Of a DNA stretch of 64,000 bases, positions 34,650-47,960 are shown piece by piece. Made by a program: the position numbers and the translations under genes. Numbering within the stretch: the stretch's first letter is position 1; every line of letters starts with the position of its first letter. Source of the DNA: Paragyromitra xinjiangensis (taxonomy: Eukaryota; Ascomycota; Pezizomycetes; Pezizales; Discinaceae); the NCBI GenBank assembly GCA_038503065.1, contig JBCAMK010000001.1:3906001-3970000 (forward strand), in the 5' to 3' direction. The notes under the pieces are model-generated. The model was given only the letters and a program-made list of their open reading frames with translations. It was not told the origin of the DNA and searched no databases.

Positions 34650-37600
34650 GTTGAGTTTGGTGGGGTGGGTTTGGGTGTGGTTTAGGTGGGGAGTGTTGGA
34701 CGTTGGGCGTTGGGTGACTTGTGGAGTGAGGTCCTGAGGGTACGGTTGGGTTTTTAAAGTTTATCGACGGGATCCGGAGGGAAACTGGGGATTCAGAGAG
34801 CAAATGGCGTGAGAGGACTTGATCAAGGCGGGGAAGATGTCGTGATGCCGGATATCTAGGCTAGTGGGGTGACTGCCAATCGCACAGAGAACGGGGATAA
34901 ATGGGAATATAAAACGCGCGAAATCGTAAACGACGTTTGTAATATTCCAAGTGCGCGGAGGAATTCGGGTAGGAGATGTCCTGGGCGGTGGCACGATTAT
35001 CGTAATTTTTCACTGTCACAGCACCACACCAGATCCACCAGGGCCGATAACTGGCCCGGGGAAAGCGGACACACGAGATCAATGACTAAACTGGGTCGGT
35101 CGGACAAGGCCGATTGCTCCCACGATGCGCCGAAGGCATCGAAGTGAACCCAGGGTTTCCTATATCAACCTGCGTCTTTGGCTCGATCTTCTATCAGGCG
35201 AAGCCTTTATGTCAAAGGATTTATATGCGGTGCACCCATAAACTCAGTTTTGCTCCTGTCAACCTGTCAACCCCGCCATGGAGATTTTCTCCCCCACATC
35301 CCCACCCAAGCCGTGAAGCCGTGCTGCACGTTTGCGAAGCGCATATGAACCCTAATGAGGCGCTCCTGTTTTCTTGTTTTCTCCTTACTGCTTTCTTCAA
35401 CGCTTCTCCTCGGCGTCGCAGCACGGACCTACTATCGACAAAAACTCGCTGCTGCAGCGTCACTAAACATTCGTTTACTATAAACTGTTCGCGGCCAAAG
35501 CTCGCACCGTGTCTAGAACTGAACACGAGTCTTCCTGAGACTCTTCGCGGTCTCATACATAGTGAGGAATCAAGAGCGCACCCTCACTCCTCGAGGCTGG
35601 GTGTTGGAGATAAGGATCCTAGAGCTACTATTGGTAGGACTGGATAAAAAGTAGAAATAATCCAAATCATCCCATGAGTATTCTACAACCCGCCGCAGCC
35701 TTCACTCACGGCTTGCTTACTATTGTATGAAGTTGAGCAATGGAAACGTAGGGAAGATTCTGCTTATCGGGAATGCGGGGTTGATCGTTTTTTCTATTAA
35801 TTTTTTATTTTTATTTGCTTTTCTTGCCCTACCGTCGATACCCTTCCAACTGATATACGGAAAGGGATTAACGCGACGCCATCTTCCAGTGTCATGCACC
35901 TTCGACAGCGATTCGAATGTGCACTTTTGAGCGTCATCATGAGAAATCACCTCCAGAAAGCGTGCGTACGTACTCTATGTTGGCTTGCGGTGCCTTGTAA
36001 ATCAGACCCCTCGCCCCTGTATCATAGTTTACCCCTCATGTTCAGTGTAGCGTGGGGGATCTAGTTCACGAGCTAGGGCTAGAAGTACCCAGTACCGAAC
36101 TCGGGGCGATTTGAAAGCTTTTGGTAAGATGTTTCCCCTGTGTATTTCTATCGTACCCTACCTTAGGAACTCGAAATGGCAATCCGAGTGCATCCTCGGG
36201 TCCTGGTCGGCAGAATGAAAGCAGGTGTTTTTAACCATTCAGGACCGAGGAGCTCCTACGGTCCTGACCAAAACTAGCGGATACGGTACCGGTACCAACT
36301 GACCCGGTACTGATGCACACGGGTTGTTAGGACAGGTACCATGAACAGTGGGTTTGGCTACTTAGTGACACCTGCAGAAAATAAGAAAAAAACCAGGCCA
36401 TGGGTTCCCGTTTCACACCGCCCCCCCCCCCGTTCAAGGTATCTCCATGGTACGACCCCCACGAAACGAGGGAAATAATTTTCTGAGCAACAAAGTCGTG
36501 AAACGTATATACATGTACTTGCTGTTTTCGTGTCCTTCACCTCTGTCGTGGGAAAATCTAGACTAAACCCGACATCAGGAATGCGGTGAAAACCCTCAAG
36601 CGAGGACCCTTCTTTATGCGAAAACTTGTAAAAAATTCAAGCTGAATGCTCGAAGTAGGGTCTTCTCGTATTATACTCTCCCTCCACCTACAGTGCTTTT
36701 TTTTCTCACCGCCCCAAATCCTAGTGGGTTTCTCACCGCATTCAATCCTAGAACATCGATTCCTAATGTCTATCGAGGGTCTAGCCAACGGACCAAAGGA
36801 TTACTACGGAAAAAAAAAAGCTGGGATGAACCGTGGTCTTAATATTTCTCGATAGTTATAGACCCCACGGAGTAAGATCTAACCAAGCTTTCTGAAATCC
36901 ATCTTTCATGTGAAACTATTCTTTCTGCCCTTCCGCCTCCACGATCAAACCCAAGGTCCTGGGGTACCGTACCAGCATCAAGGAGGGAAAAGGTATTTCA
37001 TCTACCGAGTACTTGGCGATATCTAGAGCGTTCGTTCTAGGGGTCGGAACATCCCCCTGGATCCATCGGGAATTGCCGCCGCTCCAAACTGAAAATCTTC
37101 CTCTCGCTTCACCTGTCAGAAAATCCCAAGATCATCATGGCTCATTGACCAGCTGCATATACATATTGGACATATTTTTACCGTGGTGGAGCCAAGGTTG
37201 TGAGTTGTGATAGCCGTTACCATCGATCCGAGGTTTGGACGGCAAAAACTGAAATGCGTAATTCTAGAGCGCGGCCGCACATTCGTACGGTTAATTTGGC
37301 TTGGCGTTTTGCGTCATTTATGTGCATTTCGACGATCAGTTGGTGTATATTATTATTATTATTTTGGAGCCTTGTTTCGATTAAACTTGTTTTTGACCGA
37401 TCCTGAGGTGCATAGGTTTCAGCGTGATCCTTTGGTTCTCTATATGTCAGAGGGATTAGTGATGGGACTTTGAAACTTCGAGACCTTGCTGGAGTTGTTC
37501 TGTCGTACAGGTTGGTTCTCGAGGGTAGTGATCGGCGGGGCGTGTTATCTAAATAGTAATAAAAAACATGAGAGGGATTCGAAACCAATGTGAACATGGC

Positions 37601-40600
37601 GCAGCTTAATGAAGATGAGGTTCTACTAGTATGATCCTCTTGGGACTAGCACGGGTTTGGCTTTTTTTCTAGGGAGCTAATTTCCACCTTCCCTCTGATC
37701 GATTTACAAAACCACGTTTACTCCGCTCGTCGGTTTGGAAATCCTCGATGTTTAAATTTGTGCTAATATCGTAATGTCAAGAGAAGGTTTTTTCCCCCTG
37801 ACTTCATCGGTGAATTGAGGTCCCCACAATCATGGATTGCGATCTCTTCAATACATCGTCAGATCTCCCGGTAGACGCACATACGGCAGCGGCAGCGGCA
37901 ACCAGCCCTAGTTAAAACGACACTGCCCTCGGTATCGGGAGGACTGGGTGATACAAGGTCGGATGTCCTCGACCCCTCGAGTCAGTGACCAGAGGTTCGT
38001 TTGGTGGCTTGGATAGTGGCTTGAGGGAGAGTAGCAATAATCACACGGTATCACTCGGCCTTGTATCGTCTGATGTCCAAGTATAGAGATGAACTGGGGT
38101 GATATCGGCACGCGAATAACGGCCATCTCGCTTGTCATTTCGCTACCCTAAGATCCCTATGTCCTGAGCTCAAGGCTGAAATCACACTTTCACGGCCTGT
38201 GCTGATGAGCTGTCTCGGAACACCATCAAACACCCGTCCCGCAAAGGCCGAAGGAAAATTTGCCAGACCCGCGCGAGGCGAACGATAATTTTCTTTCCCA
38301 TGATCCAGACTCAAACCTCATTACAAAATTTCCAGGCCTCTTTCGCCTGGTTTCAAAACGTTGGTCTGGATCATGCTTGTACCATTTTAATTAGGGGGAG
38401 TATTTTTGGGTATGGACTGTGCGTTCTTCTGGGGTAGTGCACAGACACGGGTATGTGGGCCGGCTGCCGGGTGATCTGATAGGGGGTTTCGCCGAGGGAA
38501 CCCTAACCCGTCTCAAGGCTGCAGAGCCTCCGCGGATCTTGATAGCTTGGGAAACTTTAGGCTTTTGATATGTGAACATGTGAAGGCTGTTCGGTCCGGA
38601 GAAATCGTCGGTTGTGATGGATCGCCAATGGTGATGGTTTCCTAGGCAACGATCTCGATATTTCTTTTTCTAGCCTTGAGCTTGTATTGCTACCTGGTTT
38701 TCGTGCGTAGTTCCTCCTGATAGTAAGGCCTCTTCTTAATGAGAGTAGGGTATTTGCACGGGAAGAATCTCGTAGATTCGAGGTGCGGCAAATTCCATGG
38801 CGTAACGACGCCTGGCCAGCTCGTATTTCACATTGACTCCCTCTGCAGCTGGGCTTACCTGTCAGAAAAAAAAAGCAAGAGTCATTAGCTCTTTGAGTTT
38901 AAGCTTATTCCCCAAGCGCTTTGTCCAGGCATTGGTACATTTTCGAGGAGTTTCTAATACGTGATATGTCACTTTTTCGTTGTCTGACGGTCATTTCCGT
39001 ATATGGATGCGTGTTGTTTTGTACCTAATGTTAAACAGGCGCTTCCCTTAACCATCTATCTAGCAGTGTCTGGGCCCTAACTCCGTGACAAGATAAAATC
39101 TGCTGATCCTCCGAACTAGGTACTAAAAAAAAAGCCTCCAAGGCAAATGTCCGCGTTGTTACTCCAGGCTATTCCAGGATACAAACACTGTGATTTCTCA
39201 TCCCGGGCTTGGCTCTATATATCTTGTTGATATATTACGTTGCGTTACATCCGAAGGGAGTAGCATGTACATATGTATGTACAGATAAGGCGTATTAGGC
39301 CGTTCCCATGGTTTATTGCCTTATTGCGCGCGACAGGTAGAGTATTTCGAACATGAAACATCTCACTATTGAGCTTCAGTTAGAGCCTGCATAAACACGC
39401 GTGTTATAAAGTTGCTCTAAGCATGGCAACTTCAATCCTGGTTCACACGCCCGTAATGCCTAATATCAACCTTCAAGAACCTGGCGTGAAAAGTGGTTCT
39501 ACTCAACTGCTTCGAATACTTATCCTCGTCCCATTTGTCCAGTTGTTTTTTTTTCCTCGGTCATGCCAACTCCATCAGGATTTCCCGGGGGAGGAAGGGG
39601 GGGGTATTCAAATCCCTCACCTTACCTCAGTTCTTGGCCCGAAAAATTGTCGGACGCGGTAACATGTATCATAGGCTGTTTTGCTTTTTTTTCCTTCTTC
39701 TTCTTTTGTGTTCATGCAAGTTGTTGGTGATTGCATCCTATGGGATCGGTAGATGCTTACCTACCACGTTTTTTTTCTTTTCTTTCAGGAGGTCATATTT
39801 CGCATTTGGATACCGCCTGGATGGGAGGCGCACCACATAGCTTAATACGCTTTCCATGGATTCAGATAGCCTGTTAGAAAATTCAGATCGGGTTATCCTC
39901 CTGTGACTGGAATGGCGATATATAATTTTGGGGCATCCAATATTCAGTTCGGGAGAGATGGCTGGAAGCCCTTGCGGATGGTACAGGACTTTTCGAGTAC
40001 CTAAAATATGTGGGAGTACTTCGACTGCATGAAGGCGCAGTTGACGGAAGGATTTCCTGGCAGACTGAGTGATACGCTGTGTTTACGGTGGTGGCGATAT
40101 CTTGTACAGACTTGCTTGAGTGGTTTATTAATTAATGAGTCCGGGCCTGAAACTCTCAGGTGTCTTGTCACGTTTTTTAGGGCTAGGGGTTAGTTTCGTG
40201 GCGGGATGTATCTCGCACATTCATCAAACCATGAGGTGGGGTCTTGATGAGTTGGTTAAGGTCGTTGTTGTCTTGCATTTCGTACTAAGGTTTATCGGCT
40301 GCCTTGGAATCCCTTGGCTCATGCATGGCTGATCATCTGCCCTGAGCTCAAGCATCTCTTCTCTTCAGGGGAATTCTTGCGCTGGAGCGTCTGTACTTGA
40401 GATAAACTTTCTAGGCGTATCGAGCCCAGCCTCATCAAGTTTTAGTGGAGGGGGGTGTCTACAGACCGCGATTTGTCGTTCGTGGCTTTATTCACTTGTA
40501 AGCAGTTTGTTCTAGGCTCGTACCCCCCCTGGGGAAATGGTTCATTTAGCAATTTAGTCCATTGTCTGTTTCATTAGGTGCATTATCTAGTAATTAGCAC

Positions 40601-43600
40601 TATAACCCACGTGGATTTATGCGCCGCTTAATGAAATAAATAAACGGGGGTTCATTTAGCGGTTTTCAAGGAGCAGTCGTGGGGGCATCTGTGAATATAT
40701 TGCACTCTTGGATCTAGAGACTGGATGCGTATTGATAGGGTAAGACTGAGGGCCTCATGGGTTGCAGCTGGGTGGAACCCCGCGATTTTTCTCCGATGTG
40801 GGGTTTTATTGGTCAATCGTGTTTTGCTGGCCTTGAGGTTACCGACGATGGAAGGAACGACACAGAGGTATAATTGAATATTGCTGTTTTCTGAGGCAGT
40901 AGTAGAGTCTTGATCGATATTGGAAAGCATGTGCAGTGGTTTTTGTTGGGTTATGCACAAAATGTCACTCGATATTTAATCTGGACCTATTGCTTGATCG
41001 ATTGATGGTTCATACACGCATCCAACCCTTTGGGTTATGGTGGCTAATCTGGACCTAGGCATTCCGTAGCTATGCAACGGCATAACCTCCTGTTGTAAGA
41101 ATTGTGCATAGAAACACAAGAGCTGAGCTTTTTCAAAGTTTTAGTGAGAGTTGTTTTGACTGTATGTGTAGCTAGAGCCTATTGTGTTTGGTCTTTCGCC
41201 TGTATGGTATCTTGGGCTCTGCAGCTGGAGATTGGTTAATGTAGTTAGACCCACGGCTATGATCGCCCGTTATGTGTCATGCTACCACCTCAAGATGTCT
41301 TGTCCTATGGAGCTTGGCCTTGCGCCTAGGGTTACTCGGCTGACTCGGGTAGAGTCTTATCTGTGTGGATAGGTTTTGGTGGACGTGTGTGCTGAGAGGT
41401 TCTTTGTCTGAGTCACGTTCATGGTTTTATCTGTATCGTGCCTGCTTTTAGGCAAGCAGGGGCAGGAAAAAACTAACATCAATGGTTTTTTCTCGATGCC
41501 TTAGCTAAACCTGGGCGGTTAATGGGGAATGGCTCACGAAGAGAAAAAGGGTTCTGGAGATTGCTAGAGAATATGACGATGGCGTTAGCGTTTCCTCCGC
41601 TCTGAAGGCAGGGCTGTATATGTTGTGTTTCTGTCTGGACAGGATAGGGAGCATTAGCTACTGATATGCATTTTCCCTGGTACTTTCCCTGGAGGTTGGA
41701 AGGGTCGGAAAGGAGGGAAATGAGGAAGGTTTGTGTAGAGGGTAGAAGAGCCTCTCTATTTGTATAGTATCCAGCCAATCAGAACAGTCCTGATACCAAT
41801 ATACCTAGCCTCGAAGTAGCTGCTGCGTACACCAAATATCTAGATAGTAGCCTTTAAGCAACGGGAAGAATGGGTTAAATAGAGGAAGGTCTATAAACAA
41901 GAAGGGATAAGCTGTGGGAATAATTGGGAGTGATATCTCTAGTATTTTCTCGAGTTGGGTCCTTCGAGTGATATTGTATGATGTTTATTAAGACGCTGCT
42001 GAGTTTTGATACGTCACAGCGAGCGCCCAGATTGGGACAAGCTGCTTGGTTGGGTATATTGTCCGGCGGGGGGGGCAGTTAGAGGATCAAATCAATTCTG
42101 GTGCTTGACGCTTTTCACTCATGTCTCGGGCGCAGCCTGTTTTTTCGGAACTATTATTTAAAAATGTGCAATTCCGATACGAACTTTCGCATCGGGCATC
42201 AGAGGCTAGAATCACAGGTGGTGTGTAGTTTTCATGCTAGTTGCAAAGCCACCCTGTAGGAAATTGTCAGGATTGCGTACTTGATTAGTTTTCTGTCTTC
42301 TAACGGAATAGCTTATTCTAGGGTGGTCTGCTCATGCATACCTCTTGCTGATATCTGCATGATTCGTTTCCTTTTTTGTTTGACTCGTATCTTGCTGGTC
42401 TCACTAGTATACTGGGCCTCCTACGCTGCCGAGTGATTTTGCGTGATTGGCTGGCACCTCTATTGCTATTTCGGCGGATATCCTCTAAGTTTAAGTTATT
42501 TGCTGGCAATGAAGTTTCCAGAAGTAGAAGTTGCGAATGATCGATAAGGACGACCCTCAAGCCGTTGAGCGAAATATACAGCAACGTCTGCGTTAGAGTG
42601 GTGCTGTAGGAGTTCGTGTCAACCAAGGTTTCTCGGTTTTGTACATGTTCTGACATACTTTCCGAAACGCTTTGCTTTGGATGTGATAGGGCTGTTGGTG
42701 ATAGCGAACTCATTTGAGCTCTTTCAGGTACCATCTTTGGTTGGGCGGTGGATAAATGTAGCGAGAAGAAACAGCGGACATAGGATTGTATGTGAGGGTT
42801 CGAAAAACCTTTCGACTGGATGTAATAGAGCTTGCCTCATCCCGAGTACCTTAGGCGAATCAGTTGGCGGCTTTTATGTAGCTTGGTTTATTCAATATTT
42901 TCCACCACTGCCCATCATCTCGTAGTGAGAACTATGCGGCATCGAATTGCTGGATGCCATTAGGTGTACGTTTCAAGAAGTGAGTCGTATCGGGGATTGG
43001 CAAATGGGTGCAGTCTCACTGCGTTTCGCACTCGCTAAGAGCACAAGGTAAAGGACATGCCCAATTTGGTATTGCGATGCTTGGGAAAAGTGGTGTTTGA
43101 TGGTGAGTGATGAATTAAGATCTTCTAAAGAACTTAAAGGTTGATGAGTATCAGCTCAATAAGTGCGCTACTTTTAGGCATGGTGAGTGGTATTTTTTGA
43201 ATGTTGCATGCATAAGACTTTTAGGGTAGAGGGGAATGAGCTCGGGATTGGTTAGTTAGGCTTAGTTGTGATCTGTCTTGGGTGAGTTAGTTCTGGGTTA
43301 TTTCGGTTGTAGGTATGATGTGATGGAGAGGGCACAATACCGGACGTTTCGATTACTTAAAATGTTCCACCAGTCCCTAGAGTGGTGTGAGGGTCATGAC
43401 GGACGAAGTTATTGATAGGTTTGTGTTGAATGATGTGTGGGGATCCTATCTCCTGCAGATTACTGTGTATGGAAGCATTGCTGTGCTTTAATATGGTTTT
43501 ATACCTACCCAGCGTTTGTCGTAAACCATGATAATTATCCAAATACGTTGAATGTACCATAAGTGTGGTCAGTGGAGCTAAAATATTCTGCGGTTATCGC

Positions 43601-44999
43601 GTCGTTTGGTAGGTTCGGCCGAACACATTAACCCTTTGTAGCGAGAATTGCGTAGAATGTTAATTTGCGGGTGGAAGTGGCGAATCTTCATGGAGGTGTT
43701 TTGAACCACTGGCCAGGACCATACGGTTGGGTAAGTATCAGGGAATTGGATTCGAGAACAGTGCTATAACCTTTGAGCCTATTCTTGCCTCTAGTCTTGG
43801 TGAAATTTGGCATCGTTGCTTTGTGAATGTGGGGTACGTATCGTGTTGTGTACTATAAGTCAAATGATCCGAGTAGTATTTGTACAATGTGTTTGGTACC
43901 TGCAAAATGCACCAGCAAATCGATGTTACCCATGAATTATTTCCTGGCTAAAACGAACCATTTCTGCTAAGATAACCCGCTCTGTTAAAGTATTGGCTGC
44001 GGCTGCTGGATATGTGTTTGGCCCTGATTCCCCCTCAGGGGGATATGGGTGCTAATAATATCGGCATGTTTAAGATTTGACAAGAAAGGGACATCGAAAC
44101 TCCCTTTGGTAACCAGAATGTGTTAGGATGCAGTAGGAACTGATTTCCATGATGTATCGCTGGCGGGGATTGTAAAATATTGTTTAGTTTTGTTGATGAA
44201 TCAATGATGACCCTGATACTTCTGATCAATGGCTTATCCAAAAGGTGTATAGGGTCTAAGTTTTCAAGAGATTAACTGCCTGGAACGGTTTAGGTGAGCG
44301 AAATGCAAGCATGACCGGATTCATTCGACGAGGGTTGGAGAGAAAGTATTTGCTAAGTAGTAGACCCTTGACGGTGAGTAGCTAATACTCAAAGAACCGC
44401 TATGTTTGTAAACGCAAAGCTGATGGAATTTGATGGCGGGATAATTTTGTTGTGAAGGAAGGAATATTGGAGATAATGTTGTATGAGAACTCTGGCATGA
44501 TTGTTTGCTGGCATATCGCGTAAACTGGTGGATTGCTCGAACCATGAGCTTGGAAAGCTCCGGACAATAGTGGTAAAGTGATCGCTTAATATTCGGTTCG
44601 AATTTCATCGTATTGGGAGGTTGGAGGAGCTGGAGGAGTGAAGAAGGGGAGAAAGAGGGGTGTTTGTGGTGGTGGTGGAAGGTCACGGACCACCTTATTT
44701 GTTTCACAGCAGAGCCTCCACAATAAGGTTCATTCCAAATGATTGTGTCGCAGCGGGTGGATCTGGATCGTGAATATGTCTCAGGCCGCTGCAGCGCCCC
44801 AAAATGGACCCTGCACCATGATGTATGCTCGGCGCGGCACGAAAATCACTGGGCCGGCAGTTCTACGAGAACCCCTTGCTTCATCTTCTTTCCTTCCTCC
44901 CTACCTTCCTTTATTCCCTTCTTCACTCTTTCCTCCATCTCTCTAATTTTAATTCTACTGTTTAACACCCAATAGCACTATTGTGAAACAACAACAACT
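34650..44999. other. Ten-kilobase region without a supported gene
   Basis: Frames on both strands are short and show no domain, signal or consistent splice pattern that I can defend. Structures seen: an interrupted inverted repeat at 36193-36251, a GGTACCGGTACC palindrome at 36285-36296, an 11-base C run at 36421-36431, a TAT/ATT microsatellite at about 37345-37365, GGCAGC units near 37884-37898, nested hairpins at 38299-38375 and a direct repeat TAATCTGGACCTA (about 40978 and 41045). The last ~130 bases are pyrimidine-rich and serve as the leader of the dehydrogenase gene. Genes made only of very short exons could be missed. Confidence 0.35.
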
Positions 45000-46335
45000 A
45001 TGGCTGCCAAATCCTTCAAAATCGATGACGTACCAGACCTAACAGGCAAAGTAGCAATTGTAACTGGGTACCTCCCCCCAACTCCTCTACCAATCAACAA
45101 CTAACCCTCTCCCAGCGGCACCTCTGGCATCGGTATAGAAACCGCCTACCTCCTCGCCCGCCGTAACTGCACCGTCCACATCGCAGCTCGCAACCAGCCC
45201 AAAGCCGAAAGAGTAATATCAGCCCTCCAAAAACGCCTTTTCCCCGCCACCCACGGCGTCGGCGAAATCCAGTTTCACCACCTCGACCTAGCAGACCTAA
45301 AATCCGCACACATATCTGCACAAAAGTTCCTAGCAGAGCATGATAAACTGGATATCATTATCGCTAATGCAGGATCTGCGTTTCAGCCTGTTGATGAGCT
45401 GAGTGTTGATGGGTATGACAGAGCGTTCCAAACGAATCATCTGGGCCATTTTGCGTTCATTACGGTGTTGCTGCCGTTGTTGGAGCGGACAGCAACGCTA
45501 AATGGTGGTGATTCGAGAGTCGTTGTAACGACTAGTACGGCGTATCAGTTTGCTGGGAGCGATGGGATTGATTTTGAGACATTAACGACGAAGAGGGAGG
45601 GGGATGGAAAGAGTATTTGTGATATGAAGGCTGCTGGGAAACGGTATGGGAGGAGCAAGATGGCGAATATCCTGTTTATGCAGGAGTTGGATCGGAGGTT
45701 GAAGAATAGAGGGGTGGAAGGGGTGAGAGTGAATGCTTGTCATCCAGGTACGTCATGACTTTTGGTTCTAGTGGGTTGGTGTATTAGAGCGACCATTGAC
45801 GTTTGTGTGTGGAATAGGTACGGTTGGAGATACGGGATTGGGCGGCACGGTTAGTCTCTATTTCTTGATCACGGGGGGCTATACCTTGAGGGACTGGGTT
45901 TCCTTTTTTATCCTGCAATTATGCATTTTTGTTTTCTTCCTGCAAAGAGTCTCACCACTAACTTCCCATTCTTTGTTTGCTTCCTTAAATTCCCTCTAAC
46001 CATATCTTTTATTTGATGAGATCACTAACACCTCATAGAGTGGTTTCGGGATCCCCCACTTTATTGGCGATATCGTGCACAAGGCTATAGGGTTCACCTC
46101 GTTCACCCCACAAGAAGGAGCTATGACACAGATCTACCTTGCAACCCACAAAATAGTGGAAGAGGATGACATTCGAGGGAAATGCTACACGCCAGTCATG
46201 TCTTGGTATATGCGGTATCAGTATAGCACCGAGTGGGATGTCAGCAAGAGGCTGAAGGAGGGCGATGCTGAGAAGCTTTGGGAGTGGAGTGAACAGGCGG
46301 TGCAGAAAGCCTTAGATGGGGAGAGGGCAGTGTAG
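45000..46335 (+). CDS. Short-chain dehydrogenase/reductase (retinol-dehydrogenase/WWOX-like)
   Basis: Four exons, 45000-45067, 45116-45747, 45818-45849 and 46039-46335, have introns of 48, 70 and 189 nt, and the phase closes to 342 residues. Exon 3 is just 32 nt. The classical SDR signature is complete: cofactor-binding TGGTSGIG at 22-29 (split by intron 1), NAG at 107-109, catalytic Ser near 163 (TTSTAYQ) and YGRSK with Tyr200/Lys204. The NNHLGHF-like helix reads TNHLGHFAF. These enzymes are NADP(H)-dependent oxidoreductases; the closest families by pattern are the RDH/WW-domain oxidoreductase type, often of unknown substrate in fungi. The substrate cannot be told from sequence. The ATG follows an ACAACAACT leader. 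No pathway genes lie beside it. Confidence 0.88.
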
Positions 46336-47960
46336 AGGGGATTAGTCAACATAGAGCGGGGATGAGGCGTTTGAGTAAAGTATCGGGTTTGATTGATTTT
46401 CGGCTGGGTTAGTTATTTCATCTGTGATGAATAGGCTATCGGCACTGGAATTGTGATATATTAATGATAATTGTTGCTTTGTTTTGGATATGGTGTTTGC
46501 TGCTGTGTTGAAGCTATTGGTGTTTTGGTGGGTGATTACTCATTAACTCAGCTCATATGCGGAATTATTGAGGTAAGCTAGGGTGTAGAGGAGCCTTCTG
46601 TATCGGAAAGCTCGGGATTCATTGCGGGGTAGAGGGCTTGCATATGATGGGCTACAGACGCTGTCATGATGATGATGGTGCTCCAATATAGGTGATTTTC
46701 AGGGATCATCTTTTTGCATGCCCGAGTCTTTAGGGATGTATGAGGTAATCTGTATCATTGCTACATGTACTTACTGTTATAGAAATGTTTCTCGGACATT
46801 GTTTCTAACGGCAGGACAAGGTCTCTTGTGGGGTAATTTCTTCTAAAAGGGTTGGGTTGTATGAATAGTGATGTATTAATACTGCAGGTACTCAAATCAT
46901 TTACTGCCTTGAATGCTAGGAAGTATGCTCGTGTGCAGCTTGTTTAAGCCATATCCGGTCGTTGTATCGTTGGTTCATCCATAAAGTGCTGCGCCAGTGG
47001 GCCGCTGTTGTTAGGATCATTGCGCGATGACGCGTCGCTCGTCAGTGTTTCGGCTGGATCCTTGACCTGGGGGATAACGATAACGGGAGGGGGGATAAGT
47101 TAAGTCTTTGCAATTGAGCCTCTTGGGAACTCGGCTTGGGTGGTTTTATATCCAAAGAGCTTTCAAACGTGAGATTTTGTATGCTCTAGAGCTACGGTTC
47201 AGCTTGGCGGGACGGGTTCGCTTCGTCGGGTCTTTTCGCCTGGGCTGGGCATTTCAGGGGTGAGCTTTCGCCAGATATGATACTGTCTACGAGATAGCCC
47301 GCTGCATATGGGCGTGTCGAGTCTCATAGCCGTCCAATCTGTAGGCGACAAAAAACCGGAATCTGAGAATTGAGGATTCTCAGTATCTCGCTTCCTGATT
47401 CTTCCCCTCAGTTACCCCATTGAGTGTTTCCCGTCCATAGTCTCGTTGCGAATAACTCATCGGCAGACAAGTTGACAACCATTTCTCCCTAAAAATAGGG
47501 TGAACCTGGTGGGGAAAAGGTTCAGGGTACTTTCGCTCTCTGCGTTGCAACGACACTCCTTTTTTTCCCGTTTTTGCTTTTTCCGCTTTTCTTTTCGCCC
47601 CATCGATTTTCTGTCTGCCGCGTCGTCCTCTCTCGGATTCCGTCTGCTGGACATCACCACAATCTCACCCACGACACACCGACCTCCCTACACTAATACC
47701 TCCGCTCTGGGCCCCAGCGAGAAGAAAAAACGGTCGACCACACACAGGAGGATAGATATTTTGTTCATCGTCCCATCCGTTCAGCCATTGATTTGGAGGG
47801 AATCCCTTTTTAACCTTATCTGTTCCATCTTTTCTGTTCTTTTTCTTTTCTTTTTTTCTCGGAGAAAAAAAATTGCAACTTTATAAACAAACCGTTTAAA
47901 CAAATCTCTCTTATCGGTTGGGGGGGTTGCACTGTTTTTTTCCTTTCCCTTTCTTGAAGA
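46336..47960. promoter_or_regulatory. Intergenic region ending in the MNN9 promoter/leader
   Basis: After the dehydrogenase 3' end there is no supported frame. From about 47545 to 47955 the plus strand is strongly pyrimidine-rich (runs of TTTTTTCCC, CTTTTCTTT), a usual feature of strongly expressed fungal genes upstream of the start codon. The MNN9 ATG follows TTCTTGAAGA. Confidence 0.4.

Noticed and set aside
35114..35647. 177-codon plus-strand frame upstream of KGD4
   Set aside because: No recognisable motif, a competing minus-strand frame of similar length, and a composition typical of pyrimidine-rich promoter DNA.
38205..38245. Hammerhead-ribozyme-like CTGATGAG ... GGAAC
   Set aside because: The required GAAA core element is not present at the right place and flanking stems do not pair.
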